From Symbiotaphrina buchneri (taxonomy: Eukaryota > Ascomycota > Symbiotaphrinales > Symbiotaphrinaceae), in assembly GCA_001599915.1 (NCBI GenBank), contig BCIG01000021.1:434001-498000 (forward strand): DNA of 64,000 bases, in the 5' to 3' direction. Position 1 is the first letter of the stretch. The number at the start of each line of letters is the position of its first letter. This document shows, one piece after another, positions 10,772 to 21,417 of the stretch. Under the pieces are notes generated by a model. It was not told the origin of the DNA. It saw only the letters and a program-made list of their open reading frames with translations, and did not search any database. Both the position numbers and the translations under genes were made by a program.

Positions 10772-11811
10772 ATGGCGTCTAAACTTCTACCACGAGCCTC
10801 AACGAGGCAGGTCAGCCGTGCCATATCCCATTCGCAACCATGGCGCTGCTTCTCATGTTCAATGCGGCAGGCGCAGCGAGATGCGCCGAAGCCTCAAATC
10901 AATCCTACCTCGAATGCCGAGGAGACCACGCATTTTGGATTCGAAACTATATCTGCGTCCATGAAGGAGTCTAAAGGTACGATGACCATCCGCGAGTTGG
11001 CCGATCCCAGGTACTGATTTGGGCGACAGTTGGCGCCGTCTTCTCCTCTGTCGCATCATCGTACGACACCATGAACGACCTCATGTCATTGGGCATCCAC
11101 CGCATATGGAAAGATACGTTTGTGCGGTCACTGAACCCCGGCGCAAGGCCAGGAAGCCCACCGTGGCAGATTCTAGATATTGCTGGTGGGACCGGCGACA
11201 TTGCTTTTCGGATACTGGACCATGCGACCTCCGTACACCACGACATCGGGTCCCACGTCACCATATCCGACATCAACCCCTCCATGTTGGCAGAGGGGAA
11301 GAAACGCAGTCTCCAAACACCATATGCAGCTGGCGACCGTCTTACCTTCGTTGAGGCGAACGCGGAGAAGCTGGATATGATACCGGACAACAGCATCGAT
11401 CTCTACACTGTGGCATTTGGCATAAGGAATTTCACACATAAGGAGCGTGCTCTCGAAGAAGCTTTCCGAGTGCTTAAGCCGGGTGGTGTTTTCGCGTGTC
11501 TTGAGTTCAGCAAAGTGCAGAACCCGCTGTTTGATGCAGTCTACAAGCGGTGGAGCTTTGGTGCGATCCCCTTGATCGGGCAGCTAGTGGCTGGAGATCG
11601 AGATAGCTATCAGTACTTGGTCGAGAGCATTGAGCGATTTCCGAGCCAGGAAGAATTCAAGGACATGATCAAGAATGCTGGCTTTGTGGTCCCTGGCAAA
11701 GGATACATAAACCTGACAGATGGCATTGCCGCGATACACAAGGGGGTGAAGCCACTACAGAAGGAAGTTGTGAAGTTTGAGGCACCCTTGACTCCCGAGA
11801 GGACGACTTAG
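10772..11811 (+). CDS. COQ5: 2-methoxy-6-polyprenyl-1,4-benzoquinol methylase, mitochondrial (COQ5)
   Basis: Two exons, 10772-10976 and 11030-11811, join as K/VGAVFSSVASSYDTMNDLM (328 aa). The first 40 residues are basic and hydroxylated, without acidic residues, a mitochondrial presequence. The UbiE/COQ5 family is shown by HFGFETI, SYDTMNDLMSLGIHRIWKD, SAM motif I (LDIAGGTGDIAFRI), DINPSMLAEGK, VAFGIRNFTHKERALEEAF, RVLKPGGVFACLEFSK and the C-terminal DGIAAIHKG. It performs the C-methylation of ubiquinone synthesis within the CoQ synthome at the inner membrane. It lies head-to-head with the branched-chain E1 alpha gene. Confidence 0.95.
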
Positions 11812-12214
11812 ACATATCTGGGGAGCATGTACAGTACAGCATAGAGTCGGCGTTTACGGTGGAATCGGACCTTAGAGCTCTAACTGCGCCCTGAATGTAG
11901 ATGTATAATATTGGTAGCAAGAGGAATATATGTACTACACCGGATCTTGCTTAATTACTAGATTCTTGTTGTTGCAATGTGATTACACAATTCTCGCTGC
12001 GGGAATAAATTGATAAATTGTGGATGAGAGCTCAAATGGACGGCCGTTGCTACGTTGCCATCCTGCTATTGGCTGGACCTCGGTAAATCCGTCGCGTCGG
12101 CTTTTTCGAACGCGTCCTGCGCTGAAAGTCCTAAAGACCACTCTCGATAGGATTTCAACCGCCTTTGTGAACATCAACTAATACGTCTGAAACGAACCGG
12201 GGCGTATAATCACA
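11812..12214. other. Intergenic, promoter of the NSE2-like gene
   Basis: This is the 3' flank of COQ5 and the 5' flank of the next gene in the same direction. It is AT-rich around 11895-11960. Nothing else is recognised. Confidence 0.45.
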
Positions 12215-13633
12215 ATGGCCAGACTGAATCAGCGACCATCGTTACAATCGAGCAGCAACACGCCCAACCGCGGCCGTCCGTCAGCATCAAACGCGCGGTC
12301 GGATAATGGCAGCAGCACGCAGCGAGGGACGCTCCCACCTTACCAAAAGCCCATCCAGCCGCTCACACCTGCCGCGCAGCGCTCACTAAGCCAGCTCCTG
12401 CAGACGCACGATCTGCGCCGGCTGGTGCAGCGGCTTGATTCTGCGGCAAACTCGGTCAGCAACACTGCCGGGGACATCAACCAGAGGTTGAGCCACACGC
12501 GGCGGCGGCACGCGAAGATCCGCGAGCTCCGGGAGAAGGAACGCGCGGCCCGGGGCGAGCATGAGGTCCCGGCCAGCGCGGAAGAAGATGAGCCGTTGGA
12601 GATGGAGGACAAGGTTCGGGATCTGACGGATCAGCTGGAGGAGAAGGTCAGAGAGCTGGTGGATGCGATGGCGGGCGTGGAGGCGATGAAAACGGTCGTC
12701 AGGAGCCTTGGAGATGGATCCGGTGCGGCCAGTACGCAGCGGACGGCGAGAAGCACGCAGAGGTCGACACAGATGACGGATGGGAATTTGGCGGAGAGCG
12801 TGGATGAAGAGGGAAATGAGGGTGAGGAGGTAGATGTGGACCCTCCCAGTGAGCTGTATAAGAGGCAGGTTCAGGACAGAAAGAGGCGATACGAAGCGAT
12901 GAGTATGTCTGCACGGTATGTTCATGGTCTCGCCGCACTATCCTTCGCCCTCTGACTTGAACGGCACAGCTATGCAACAAATAACGCCTACAATACCTTC
13001 CGCCGCATCGTGCACGACTCGCTTCACGAAAACGAGGAGAACCCTCCCCCTCTCCCCAACGCGGCTACATGGTTCCCCGACGGCGACGCAGCATTGGCAG
13101 CGGATGCCGGCGAGGAGTCCGACGACGAAATCGCCATTGCGGGCGAGAAGATATCGCTGAAATGCCCACTGACGCTCCTTCCCCTGAAAGACCCGCTCAC
13201 GTCCAAGAAATGCCCGCACTCGTTTGAGAAGGAGGCTATCCTCGGTATGATCGCGCAGAGCACCGAGAGAGGACCGCACAGGGAGAAAATCGTGCAGTGC
13301 CCCGTTTGCACGGAGGTATGTCCCTTCATTCCCCTGGCCCTTCCCCTAAGCCTGTTCTACCAGACAGAGCTCATACCAACCCCACAGATGCTTTCCGAGA
13401 GCGACCTGCACCGAGATGCGCTACTCATTCGGCAGATCCGCCGCGCGCAGGAGAGAGCGAACATGCTCCCGGAAGACGACGACGACGAGCAGCCCTCGAG
13501 GCGCGCGCCCGAGTCGGTTGCTTCTGGCGGGGATGACGATGACGATGATGATGATGTGCACGCGAGTCAAAGCAGGCGCCATCTGGCCAGGGTCAAGTCG
13601 GAGAGGATCAGGAGTAGTATGATGGGAGAGTGA
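12215..13633 (+). CDS. E3 SUMO-protein ligase NSE2/MMS21
   Basis: Three exons, 12215-12915, 12970-13315 and 13388-13633, give 430 aa in frame. The N-terminal third is low complexity. Then comes a helical region LSQLLQTHDLRRLVQRLD and a coiled coil (about 100-160; VRDLTDQLEEKVRELVDAM), which in this family docks on the SMC5 arm. The SP-RING follows at about residues 298-345: SLKCPLTLLPLKDPL, KKCPHSFEKEAI, then IVQCPVCTE split by intron 2. The tail is acidic and disordered with a GAT-repeat-encoded Asp run (about 13533-13556). NSE2 is the SUMO ligase of the SMC5/6 complex in DNA repair. The N-terminal low-complexity extension is longer than in yeast. Confidence 0.88.
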
Positions 13634-13735
13634 ATAGCTTCGCGCTTAGTGATTAGATATACGGTGGAGTTGTGTGATGTGATATCGAGGAGTTTCTCAA
13701 TCGGGAAGGAACGATACACTTTTAGGAGATCCACA
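13634..13735. other. Short intergenic spacer
   Basis: This hundred-base spacer separates the NSE2 stop from the next small gene on the same strand. Nothing is recognised. Confidence 0.4.
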
Positions 13736-14476
13736 ATGAATGTTGTTATAAATCTGAGATCACCCCCCATTCACTCTCCTGTAAACAACACCGATCAGAT
13801 CATTCAAAAATTCACCAAGAACATTCACCAATTTCCCAGTGAGTACCCCTGATCTGCAATCGATGATTACCCCTGATCTGCAATCGGTGATTACCCCTGG
13901 ATCTCACTGATCGATGGACAATTCACAGAGATGGAAATCAAGATCTTGATTGACATTAACTCAATCAATCTGGAAGTGGCACTGCTGAAGGACATGTTGA
14001 CTGGCGTGAAGATATTGGGATGGATCGCTATGATTAATACAGTGATTGCAACCATATTATTTGTGGTGCCGAGAGCTCGTGAGTACCTACCCCTCTGTTA
14101 ATGGATGATCTAGGTTACTGGTGAATCAGTCACTAGGAACATCGATCGAACACACACCAGGGGTAGATCTTATACTGACATTCACGATAGTTCCGTGGGC
14201 CTATGAAGCGATTTGCCGGCGTTTCGCGACCACGGGCCGCAACCACGGTGGTGAGCACCCCTGATGTGCATATCATCGATCGATATTAACAAGGAAGAAG
14301 CAGATGTTGAGGGGCAGACGGGTGGGGTGGGCCGGGGCGCAGTGGCAGCCGGGGTTGGGGGAGCGGCCAGGGCGGTCGAGGAAGGACGCGCCAGGGCGCG
14401 CAGGGGATCGCTGCGTTCGTCGCACACCCTATGTAAGTTGCACAAAAATGACTGTATCCTCTGTGTGGGTGGCTGA
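13736..14476 (+). CDS. Small single-pass membrane protein, unrecognised
   Basis: Four exons keep phase: 13736-13838, 13929-14078, 14191-14250 and 14304-14476 (161 aa). Exon 2 encodes an amphipathic helix then a hydrophobic span, ILGWIAMINTVIATILFVV, followed by PRA and a basic stretch (CRRFATTGRN). The last exon is Gly/Ala/Arg-rich. All three introns start GTGAG(T/C)ACC and carry ATCGATCG-like blocks. Introns 1 and 3 share their first 20 nt or so. A GTAAGT near 14433 could give another 3' end. I know no family for it. Single-pass proteins of this size occur in fungal signalling and incompatibility loci, but nothing here proves that. Confidence 0.5.
13844..13914 (+). repeat. 24-bp tandem repeat inside intron 1 of the small membrane-protein gene
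   Basis: The unit TACCCCTGATCTGCAATCG plus ATGAT occurs at 13844-13867, again with one change at 13868-13891, and partly from 13892. It extends the intron without touching its ends. Confidence 0.85.
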
Positions 14477-14654
14477 TTCGACGGTGTGTAAAGAAAGCGA
14501 GAGTTTAGGTTCCTGCGTGCCGGTTTTCCGCCTGCCTAGCACTCGTTAGACAACAACATTATTATCCCATTTGCTCGGTGCCTTTGGATTGTGTTGACGA
14601 CAATGATGCTGTTCATCAGATCGATCACCCCACAGCCGGGCCCGCATTGCTCCT
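14477..14654. other. Convergent spacer
   Basis: These 178 bp lie between two small convergent candidate genes. Nothing is recognised. Confidence 0.4.
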
Positions 14655-15023
14655 TTAACCTGTGCAGGTGACAATTATCCGCAAGCCCGGCGGCCTATCT
14701 GGGATGGTGACAGGGATTTCATCCCCCCACAGGTACACCACCCTCGGCGTGACCGGTAGCCCCGCTGCGAGCTCTCTTTCCATCGCAAGTTGCGCATCCA
14801 TGTACTCTAGGAAGGAAACGAATAACTCGCCGGCGCAGACCGCAGCATTGTATAGCCTGGACCGGAGAGCGCGCATCGACTCCTTCAAAGCTGAGGTGCC
14901 ATCTCTGAGCCACTGGTTGAGCCGGGACTCGGCTGGGGCTGCAGCGCTCGTGAGCAGAGAGCTCTCGCAATCAGGAAGGTCAAGCCATGAAGCCTTTTCT
15001 GATATTTCTGCTTTTTCTGCCAT
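14655..15023 (-). CDS. Hypothetical protein of 122 aa
   Basis: The frame from the ATG at 15023 reads MAEKAEISEKASWLDLPDCE. It continues through a helical, Arg-rich middle (LKESMRALRSRLYNAAVC, LFVSFLEYMDAQLAMEREL) to a Pro-rich end. The frame remains open upstream, with a hydrophobic stretch (TSYYIVSVIFCFLHLPTSF) that could be a longer N-terminus, but a codon-plausible ATG is lacking there. No family is recognised. It is convergent with the small membrane-protein gene. Confidence 0.4.
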   Translation of the reverse strand: MAEKAEISEKASWLDLPDCESSLLTSAAAPAESRLNQWLRDGTSALKESMRALRSRLYNAAVCAGELFVSFLEYMDAQLAMERELAAGLPVTPRVVYLWGDEIPVTIPDRPPGLRIIVTCTG

Positions 15024-15844
15024 GCTGGTAGATTGCGAACAGATAAGTTGATGGAGCTCAGCAGATATCGATGAGCTAACACTTCCGTGGCAGAGATTTC
15101 TGATTGCAGGCGTAGGTGTGAAAGATGTTGGCAGATGTAAGAAGCAGAAAATGACGGAAACTATATAATAAGACGTAAGAAAGTCACTGTTTAAATACGT
15201 GACAAATGACAAATGCGAGATGGATGGCATGAAAGGAATTGATAGATTGCAGGGTGCTCAAAAAGGTCAAGTCGAACATCTGGTGCTCGAATCCACTAGA
15301 CGTTTAAGGGAACACTGCAAACGTCCAAGGTCCACCACCATTGACCACAAAGGTGTCTCGGAGGAAAGAATACCTTACTTGCGGAGATCGACCGCTTCGA
15401 TATAATCGAAGAAACTGCAGGACTGCTAGTAGATTTATATGTGTGTGAAGTGTCGGACGAGCTTATTAGCACTGTGATGAGGCTGTCTCTCATCACGTGT
15501 GTGAAGCGGTGAGGCGCGGGTTCTGTGCGGTGCGGATAAGCTGCTTATCAAGCATCTCGACCGAATCCCGCAAGTAATGAGATAGTGTGAAGTTTAGCGC
15601 AATCGCCTTTTTGCGTGGATTTAGCGCAATGTGGGGAACCCTCGTATCTCCTTATCAGTTGAATGACCTTACCCCTGGCTTCCTCAGCGGCCTTCCAGGG
15701 GTAGGTCTAGTCGATCATTTATCCACAAATACATACTACCAGGTACAGCGCAATAGCTTGTTCTTGGCTTCCACGTTCCATTCTCCTGGCTCATGCCCAA
15801 TCTCATATAAGGCTCACGCGTGCGACTATGCTTAAGCGTCAAAC
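15024..15844. other. Long intergenic region before the GNAT-ankyrin gene
   Basis: No coding block is seen. A 9-bp inverted pair (TACCCCTGG / CCAGGGGTA) lies near 15670-15703. ATATAAGG at about 15806 is a TATA-like element 35-40 bp upstream of the next ATG. Confidence 0.4.
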
Positions 15845-17791
15845 ATGCCTAAGAAACGCCTCAGTAGTTTCGACGATGGAGACAGCGCCGACGATGGAGC
15901 ATCACCCAAGAGACAGCGTGTCTGCGCGGATGCGCAGCCAGCTGTTCATGTCTTTGAACCTACGTCATCTAATGACGAGATCAGCGATAGGAAGGAAGAT
16001 GAGGCGGGAGAAGCTGCGGCGGAAGAGGAGGACGAGGAGCACAGCTCCGCTGACGAGTCTGGCGAGGATAGCGAGGGCAACTTTTATGAATGGGACGAAT
16101 ACGCCTTATTCCTCTTCGCAATTGACGAGGTCGTGAAACTGCCTGATGCGCGGGGCAAGATGAAAGAGGCGGGCAAGATACACGCCAAGTATATCTACCG
16201 CGGCGCTATCAAACATACGTTCCATGAGCAAATGGCAGAGCCGTCGGACGATACATCGCAACTCGCGTTTGAGATCTTCGATCGGTTCGGCCGCTTGCGG
16301 CCTGTGTATAAAGAGGGCGGGGCGAAGGTCGGATCGGGCTTGTTCAAGGAGGGCATTGATGAGGGAGATATACTCCTAATCGAATCTCTCATGGTCGAGG
16401 AAGAATATAGGAGGAAAGGCCTCGCGACATCCCTGGTGAAGAAGGTGTTGGAAAGAGCGCAGGAAACCGCAATGGCTGAACAGCAAAAGTGCTACGCCCT
16501 TGTTTGGGCGACTCAATTACCGGACAACGATACGCAATATCTCCACCGATGGGGGGATCCTGCCGAGGCGTTCCAACTATTTCATGCTAACGTTGGCCGC
16601 TCGCAAGACTTCTGGCGCGCAATGGGCTTTCGCCGAGTCGGTACTACGAACTGGTTCTGTCTGCCGCTGGACAAAAGTCATCCCGCACATGCTGTCACTG
16701 CAGCGGAGGATTTCAGGCTGCCAAAGCTACCCCTTGAACCTAACGATACGGACCGGTGCCCCGCGCACTCTGCAATCAAGTATGAGGAATCCCCGAAATG
16801 TCTCCACACTCTGATGGGTTTGCTGGAAAGATATCCGGCTTCACACGAATTTTGGCAACGGGTGGATGAGGAAGGGAATACAGTCTTGCATGTCCTGGCC
16901 GCAAACCACAAAGCCATCCCTATGTTGTACTTACATCAACAGGGCGTCAATATGCATCTTCACAGTGTGCGAAACCGTGCTGGAGAAACGCCCTTGGAGA
17001 CCGCAGAAGAGGGCGCGGAACAAAGCCGGGTCCAATCCAGAATCTTCGCTCGCAGTTTCGCTCTCTCTGATCAGTTCCGTGGGTATGACCGTGACACTCA
17101 AGCCTGCCTTCTAATGCTGAGGGGCACGCCGGAGGATCTAAAGTTGTTAACTTGTTGGCGCTTTGGATGCACCTGCGGCGAATGCATTGGTGGATTCATC
17201 AGCCCCCGAATGGCTTTCGCTTTAGCATCGCAAGCCGAGTGTAAGCACGACGAACTGATAGCTGGACTCGATGACGGGCCCCTATGGCTGCAAAGGCTAC
17301 GAACTGCGCACCTGCCCACGTGGCTACAAAGACTACAAGGGGGCTCAGAGTCCGAAGAAGACACCACTCTGGGTCTTGATAAGGATGAATTAGAGATGCT
17401 TAGGACGGACAGGGCTGTGAGAGAAGCCTTTCTGATCATCTTCGACGCGATTGCGGCGTGCCTGAAGGCAGGAGCAGTACCTTCTGACGCTGGGATCCGC
17501 AAGTACTTGGCTCACATATACCAATGCGATGATGTCGACAAGCGCAATGCGTACTTGAAGGCAGGCGGGACAGTTCGACCGGTATTGTCCTCTGCGCTCG
17601 AGGCTGCGAGGTTTTCGGATGAGATCGTTGGTTTTAGGGAAACCCCTAAACCCTGTCCGGAGGAATTGGCGCAGCTGAAGCCATGCAGGAATGATCATGA
17701 GTTCGCGATGATAGCGAACGCTTGTGGGTTTGGAGAGGATGAAGATGAGGATGGTGAGGAAACGTTCCGTCATCCATGTTTCTCTATATAA
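15845..17791 (+). CDS. GNAT-like acetyltransferase fused to ankyrin repeats
   Basis: A single exon encodes 648 aa. Residues 1-80 are acidic with a KKR/KRQR basic pair (nuclear-type). A GNAT-like region follows at about 85-275: ILLIESLMVEEEYRRKGLAT, with the RRKGLA acetyl-CoA loop at 189-194, and the later strand QDFWRAMGFRRVGTTNWFCL. Then come ankyrin-like units (about 335-395: DEEGNTVLHVLAANHKAIP, RNRAGETPLETAEEG). A Cys-rich segment, CWRFGCTCGECIGGFISPRM (about 438-457), may bind metal. Fungal proteins with this arrangement exist, but their substrates are unknown. Acetyl transfer is inferred from the loop only. The neighbours give no clue. Confidence 0.8.
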   Translation: MPKKRLSSFDDGDSADDGASPKRQRVCADAQPAVHVFEPTSSNDEISDRKEDEAGEAAAEEEDEEHSSADESGEDSEGNFYEWDEYALFLFAIDEVVKLPDARGKMKEAGKIHAKYIYRGAIKHTFHEQMAEPSDDTSQLAFEIFDRFGRLRPVYKEGGAKVGSGLFKEGIDEGDILLIESLMVEEEYRRKGLATSLVKKVLERAQETAMAEQQKCYALVWATQLPDNDTQYLHRWGDPAEAFQLFHANVGRSQDFWRAMGFRRVGTTNWFCLPLDKSHPAHAVTAAEDFRLPKLPLEPNDTDRCPAHSAIKYEESPKCLHTLMGLLERYPASHEFWQRVDEEGNTVLHVLAANHKAIPMLYLHQQGVNMHLHSVRNRAGETPLETAEEGAEQSRVQSRIFARSFALSDQFRGYDRDTQACLLMLRGTPEDLKLLTCWRFGCTCGECIGGFISPRMAFALASQAECKHDELIAGLDDGPLWLQRLRTAHLPTWLQRLQGGSESEEDTTLGLDKDELEMLRTDRAVREAFLIIFDAIAACLKAGAVPSDAGIRKYLAHIYQCDDVDKRNAYLKAGGTVRPVLSSALEAARFSDEIVGFRETPKPCPEELAQLKPCRNDHEFAMIANACGFGEDEDEDGEETFRHPCFSI

Positions 17792-18109
17792 ATGACGCCC
17801 GGTTGCATGTATGTTCATGAAGGGTGGGGAAATGGCGTCTGTGCTTGGATTTAGCTGATCGCTGGGAATCATGACTCTGCCTATATTTATGGTGCGGCTG
17901 CAGCTGTCGCCTCCATATTCCCTTGCATGCCAATATCGTTCAGGGAGTATGTATGCATACGAAAAATGACAATGATCTGCTGGTACCCTTCCGCTTCTCC
18001 AACGTCCCCTCTCCCCACAGCTAGCCGCTACGGGGTTTGCACATGCTCCTTCAGCTGAAAATCACGCACGCAAAAGCATGTGGGTTAACACGACGACCTG
18101 CACCTCTCC
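17792..18109. other. 3' flank of the GNAT-ankyrin gene, nothing recognised
   Basis: These 318 bp hold no open frame with recognisable content. Confidence 0.4.
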
Positions 18110-18430
18110 TTAAACCTTAAACAAAGCCTGAGACGATCTTCTCCAGATTCTCCACAAAGTCGAAGTCCATCTCCGGACAAATCCCACCGTGGAGACAAAC
18201 CGGCTCGGGAAACCTTCCACACAGTGTCCCTTACCCGCAGCCACCAACGCATAGCTAGCCGCACCGGCAAAGTTTGCTGGTATGTACATCCGACCAATGG
18301 GGTCATAAACTGCTCCTTCTACCCCTTCACCGGTCCATAATTGCGCATTCCCGTGCTGGTCGGCGCGCAACGTCTTCCGCACACCATCTCGGAAAACCTG
18401 CTCAATTTGTTACAAAGCCCTGATAAATAA
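18110..18430 (-). pseudogene. Fragment of an unrecognised coding sequence
   Basis: On the minus strand a protein-like stretch reads VRKTLRADQHGNAQLWTGEG...YDPIGRMYIPANFAGAASYA and VAAGKGHCVEG. The natural continuation, FPEPVCLHGGICPEMDFDF then VENLEKIVSGFV and stop, is in another frame. No start is convincing and the 5' part is missing. It looks like the end of a decayed gene of unknown family. Confidence 0.35.
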
Positions 18431-18809
18431 TCATGCGCCAAGGACAGGAGGGAAAATCGCGATTCGTCCATCGCCTGTTCGGGTTAAACAACGCCGTCAA
18501 CGACAGGGCACCAACGCCGAAAAGTTGTGGTGATGCGCGCCCAGAGTGGGGCGCGGGGCGTTATTTTGCTCATCCCCCATGGGGCCCCTGTGATGGGCGA
18601 GAAATAGATATAAGCATGACCTGACTCCCCGAATTCTTCTGTTATATGCAAAGCGTTGTGCACGAGCTTGTGCTGCAATAAACGTTGCTCGGCGTTATAT
18701 TGTGGCCATATCTGCAGGTTCATTGTGATACCCATTGCTGCACTACTTGTTTGTTCTGTCTATCAAAATCCATTGTCGTCTCATTGAGAGCATATATTAC
18801 GCCTCAGAG
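18431..18809 (+). promoter_or_regulatory. Upstream region of the sugar transporter gene
   Basis: The stretch contains GGGGCG and CCCCATGGGGCC patches near 18546-18590 of the kind bound by C2H2 repressors. This is a weak, motif-level inference. No gene is seen. Confidence 0.3.
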
Positions 18810-20962
18810 ATGGGTCGGAAGTATTTGGGCGGAAGTGGCAGTGCCCTTACTGTATGGATTTCTATTGCTGCTTCGACGGTTCTCATTTTCTACGGTTATG
18901 ACCAGGTATGCTCTCCCATTTCTGCTGCTCTAGATGAGATCATCGTATAGGAGCAGGTCTGATGCTCAATAGGGTGTGTTTGGCAATGTCCTCATCGGGG
19001 AGAACTTCCTCAACACCATGGGTCACCCCAGCACCAACATGCAAGGGACGATGACTTCGGTCTACAACCTAGGCTGTTTCGCAGGCGCCATGTCCACGAT
19101 TTGGACGGGTGATATCCTGGGTCGTCCACGCGTCATCTTACTGGGTAGCACCGTCATTGCAGTTGGTGCTGTCATTCAGACTGCCAGTTACAGCGTTGCG
19201 CAGATGATGGTCGGTCGTGTTATTGCTGGCTTAGGTACCGGCATGAACACGGCTACGGCAGGCGTGTGGCAGGCCGAGACGAGCAAGATGAGGAGCCGTG
19301 GCAAGCTTGTTATCATTCAGATGGTGAGGATTAGCGTGATGAACGTCCCTAGCAGACCCGACGCTGATGAGTATCGCAGGCAAACTGCATCACCGGCTTC
19401 TCCATCTCTAACTGGCTCACCCTCGGATTCTCTTTCGCTCCTGGATCTGTAGCTTGGCGATTCCCTCTTGCATTCCAGATTTGTATGTCATCACTCGCTC
19501 CAAGAACGGCTTTATGCCCTCTTGAACTAACCACCCTCTGTAGTCTTCACCTTTGTCATCTACGCTCTGTGCCCATTTCTGCCGGACTCACCCCGTCTTC
19601 TGATCCGCAAAGGCAAGTACGATCATGCCCTCGAGGTCATTGCGGCGCTGGAAGGCAACGGCGCGACTGTAAACAGCCAATCCGTGCTGGCCCAGTTCAA
19701 CGTCATCAAGGACATTTTGGACCGGGAGCACATGAACAGCTATACCTGGTGGCAGCTGCTCCGGGGAAAAGGTCCAGCGGGTGTATTGCGGCGAATGATT
19801 CTCGGAGCTTGGATGCAAGCCATGAACCAGATCAGCGGGATCAACATCACCAGGTGAGCTTCCTCCGTCCCCGCCTCGCCCTCTCCACAACAGCCTCAGC
19901 CAGTCAATCTAACCACCCGACCTGCCAGCTACTACATGTCCTACGTCTTCATCAACGCGCTCAACATCTCAGAGCTTCTATCACGGATCCTCGCCGCCGC
20001 CGGGTCCGTCGACTACCTGATCTTCGCGTGCCTGGCGTACTTCGTCATCGAGCGGTACGGGCGGCGGCGCGTCATGATGTGCTCGGCGGCCGCGTGCTGC
20101 ACGTGCTGGGTCGTCATCGCCATCGTGCTGGCCATCAGCGACACGGGCCGCGGCGATAGCTACAAGCTGGGCATTGTCGCTGTCAGCTTCTTCTTTGTCT
20201 TCTTTGCGAGTTTCGGAATGGGCGTCCTGGGTGTTCCCTGGCTTTATCCGACCGAGATTAATGCCCTGGAGATGAGGACTAAGGGCGCGAGTTTGGCGAT
20301 GGCCAGTATGTATACCTATTTATCCAACCAAGGGCACCTCCAACAACAGCGAGTTAATGCTAATGCCGCATTTTACTATAGCGAACTGGATCATGAACTA
20401 TATGGTAGTGCAGGTAAGTGCAACAAATCGGAGCAAATATCCTCATCATTTCTTTTCCGCTGGTCCTTTACCCTCATCCCGATCTTTGACTGACACAGCG
20501 TAGGTCACTCCACCAGGAATAGCAAACCTAGGATACAAGTTCTGGATCATCTGGGCGGTTATATGCGGTAAACTGGACCCTAATCTGGCGCTTTTTGAGG
20601 CCTAAATACTGATATGCTGGTGTCAACAGCCTCCTTCATCCCCATCACATACTTCTTCTACCCTGGTACGTATCATATAAATCCCACCTCCACCCTCAAA
20701 CCCTCAAACCTGATCACTAACCTCCCCACCACCCACAGAAACGGCGAACCGGACCCTCGAGGACATCGACCGGTTCTTCGAGTCGGACCCGCCGCTGTTC
20801 ATCAACCGCATCCCGATCGCGACGCAGCTGTCGCGCCCGCAGGAGTTCATCGAGGCCGATGACCGTATCCGAGAAGAGGTCCGCATGGTCAATCAGGCGA
20901 AGATGGAGGGTGCTGAGGTCAGTCATGTTGAGGGTGCGGGCCTCGCGGGGGACAAGGTCTGA
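18810..20962 (+). CDS. MFS sugar transporter (SP family)
   Basis: Nine exons close to 530 aa: 18810-18905, 18973-19323, 19380-19482, 19544-19853, 19929-20305, 20382-20413, 20504-20567, 20630-20665 and 20739-20962. Family marks are FYGYDQGVFGNVL after the first span, GDILGRPRVILLGS, GRVIAGLGTGMNTAT, the post-helix-6 PDSPRLLIRKGKYDHAL, NQISGINITSYYMSYVF, VIERYGRRRVM, GVPWLYPTEINALEMRTKGA and a final TANRTLEDIDRFFE. Twelve spans are expected. It is a plasma-membrane hexose-type transporter; the substrate cannot be read. The ATG at 18810 is the only one before span 1. Several acceptors lie among very short introns, typical of this family in Eurotiales. It is convergent with the SDR gene. Confidence 0.92.
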
Positions 20963-21417
20963 AGAGGAAGGGGAGTGGAGGAAGGGATGCTGGCCTGTTT
21001 GAGTCGATTGATGTGCTTGGGTTACATTGAGTGCGAACTTGGATGTGCGGCGGAGTGGGAATGAGCGTTGGATGGGAGCATGGGGCTTCTGTACGCGTGG
21101 AAAAGAGCGCGGCGCAGATATGCTCGTGTTCCGGTTACATTTACTATCTTATGGTAGAAAATCCGACCTGTCATTTGGCCAGCCGTTCTTTTGTTGATGA
21201 TGCATTTGGGGAGCCAGAGACCATACGACCGAGACTTACCGCCCATGAGCGGTACTTCACGCATCGGAAGCCGATCTGCTGATGTCCACCGCCCAGGCCC
21301 AAATCTGGAGGGTATCGAAGCTTGATATGTGATACCGCAGTGGGGAAATCCCACAGGCACCCATGTCAAACTGTGAGTCAGGTCCTATAGACCCTTAGGC
21401 CAATTGCCATCTCCGCT
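20963..21417. other. Convergent intergenic region
   Basis: This is the 3' flanks of the transporter and SDR genes. Nothing is recognised. Confidence 0.45.

Noticed and set aside
13533-13556. GAT/GAC run as a separate microsatellite locus of interest
   Set aside because: It simply encodes the acidic tail of the NSE2-like protein, which is common in disordered regions.
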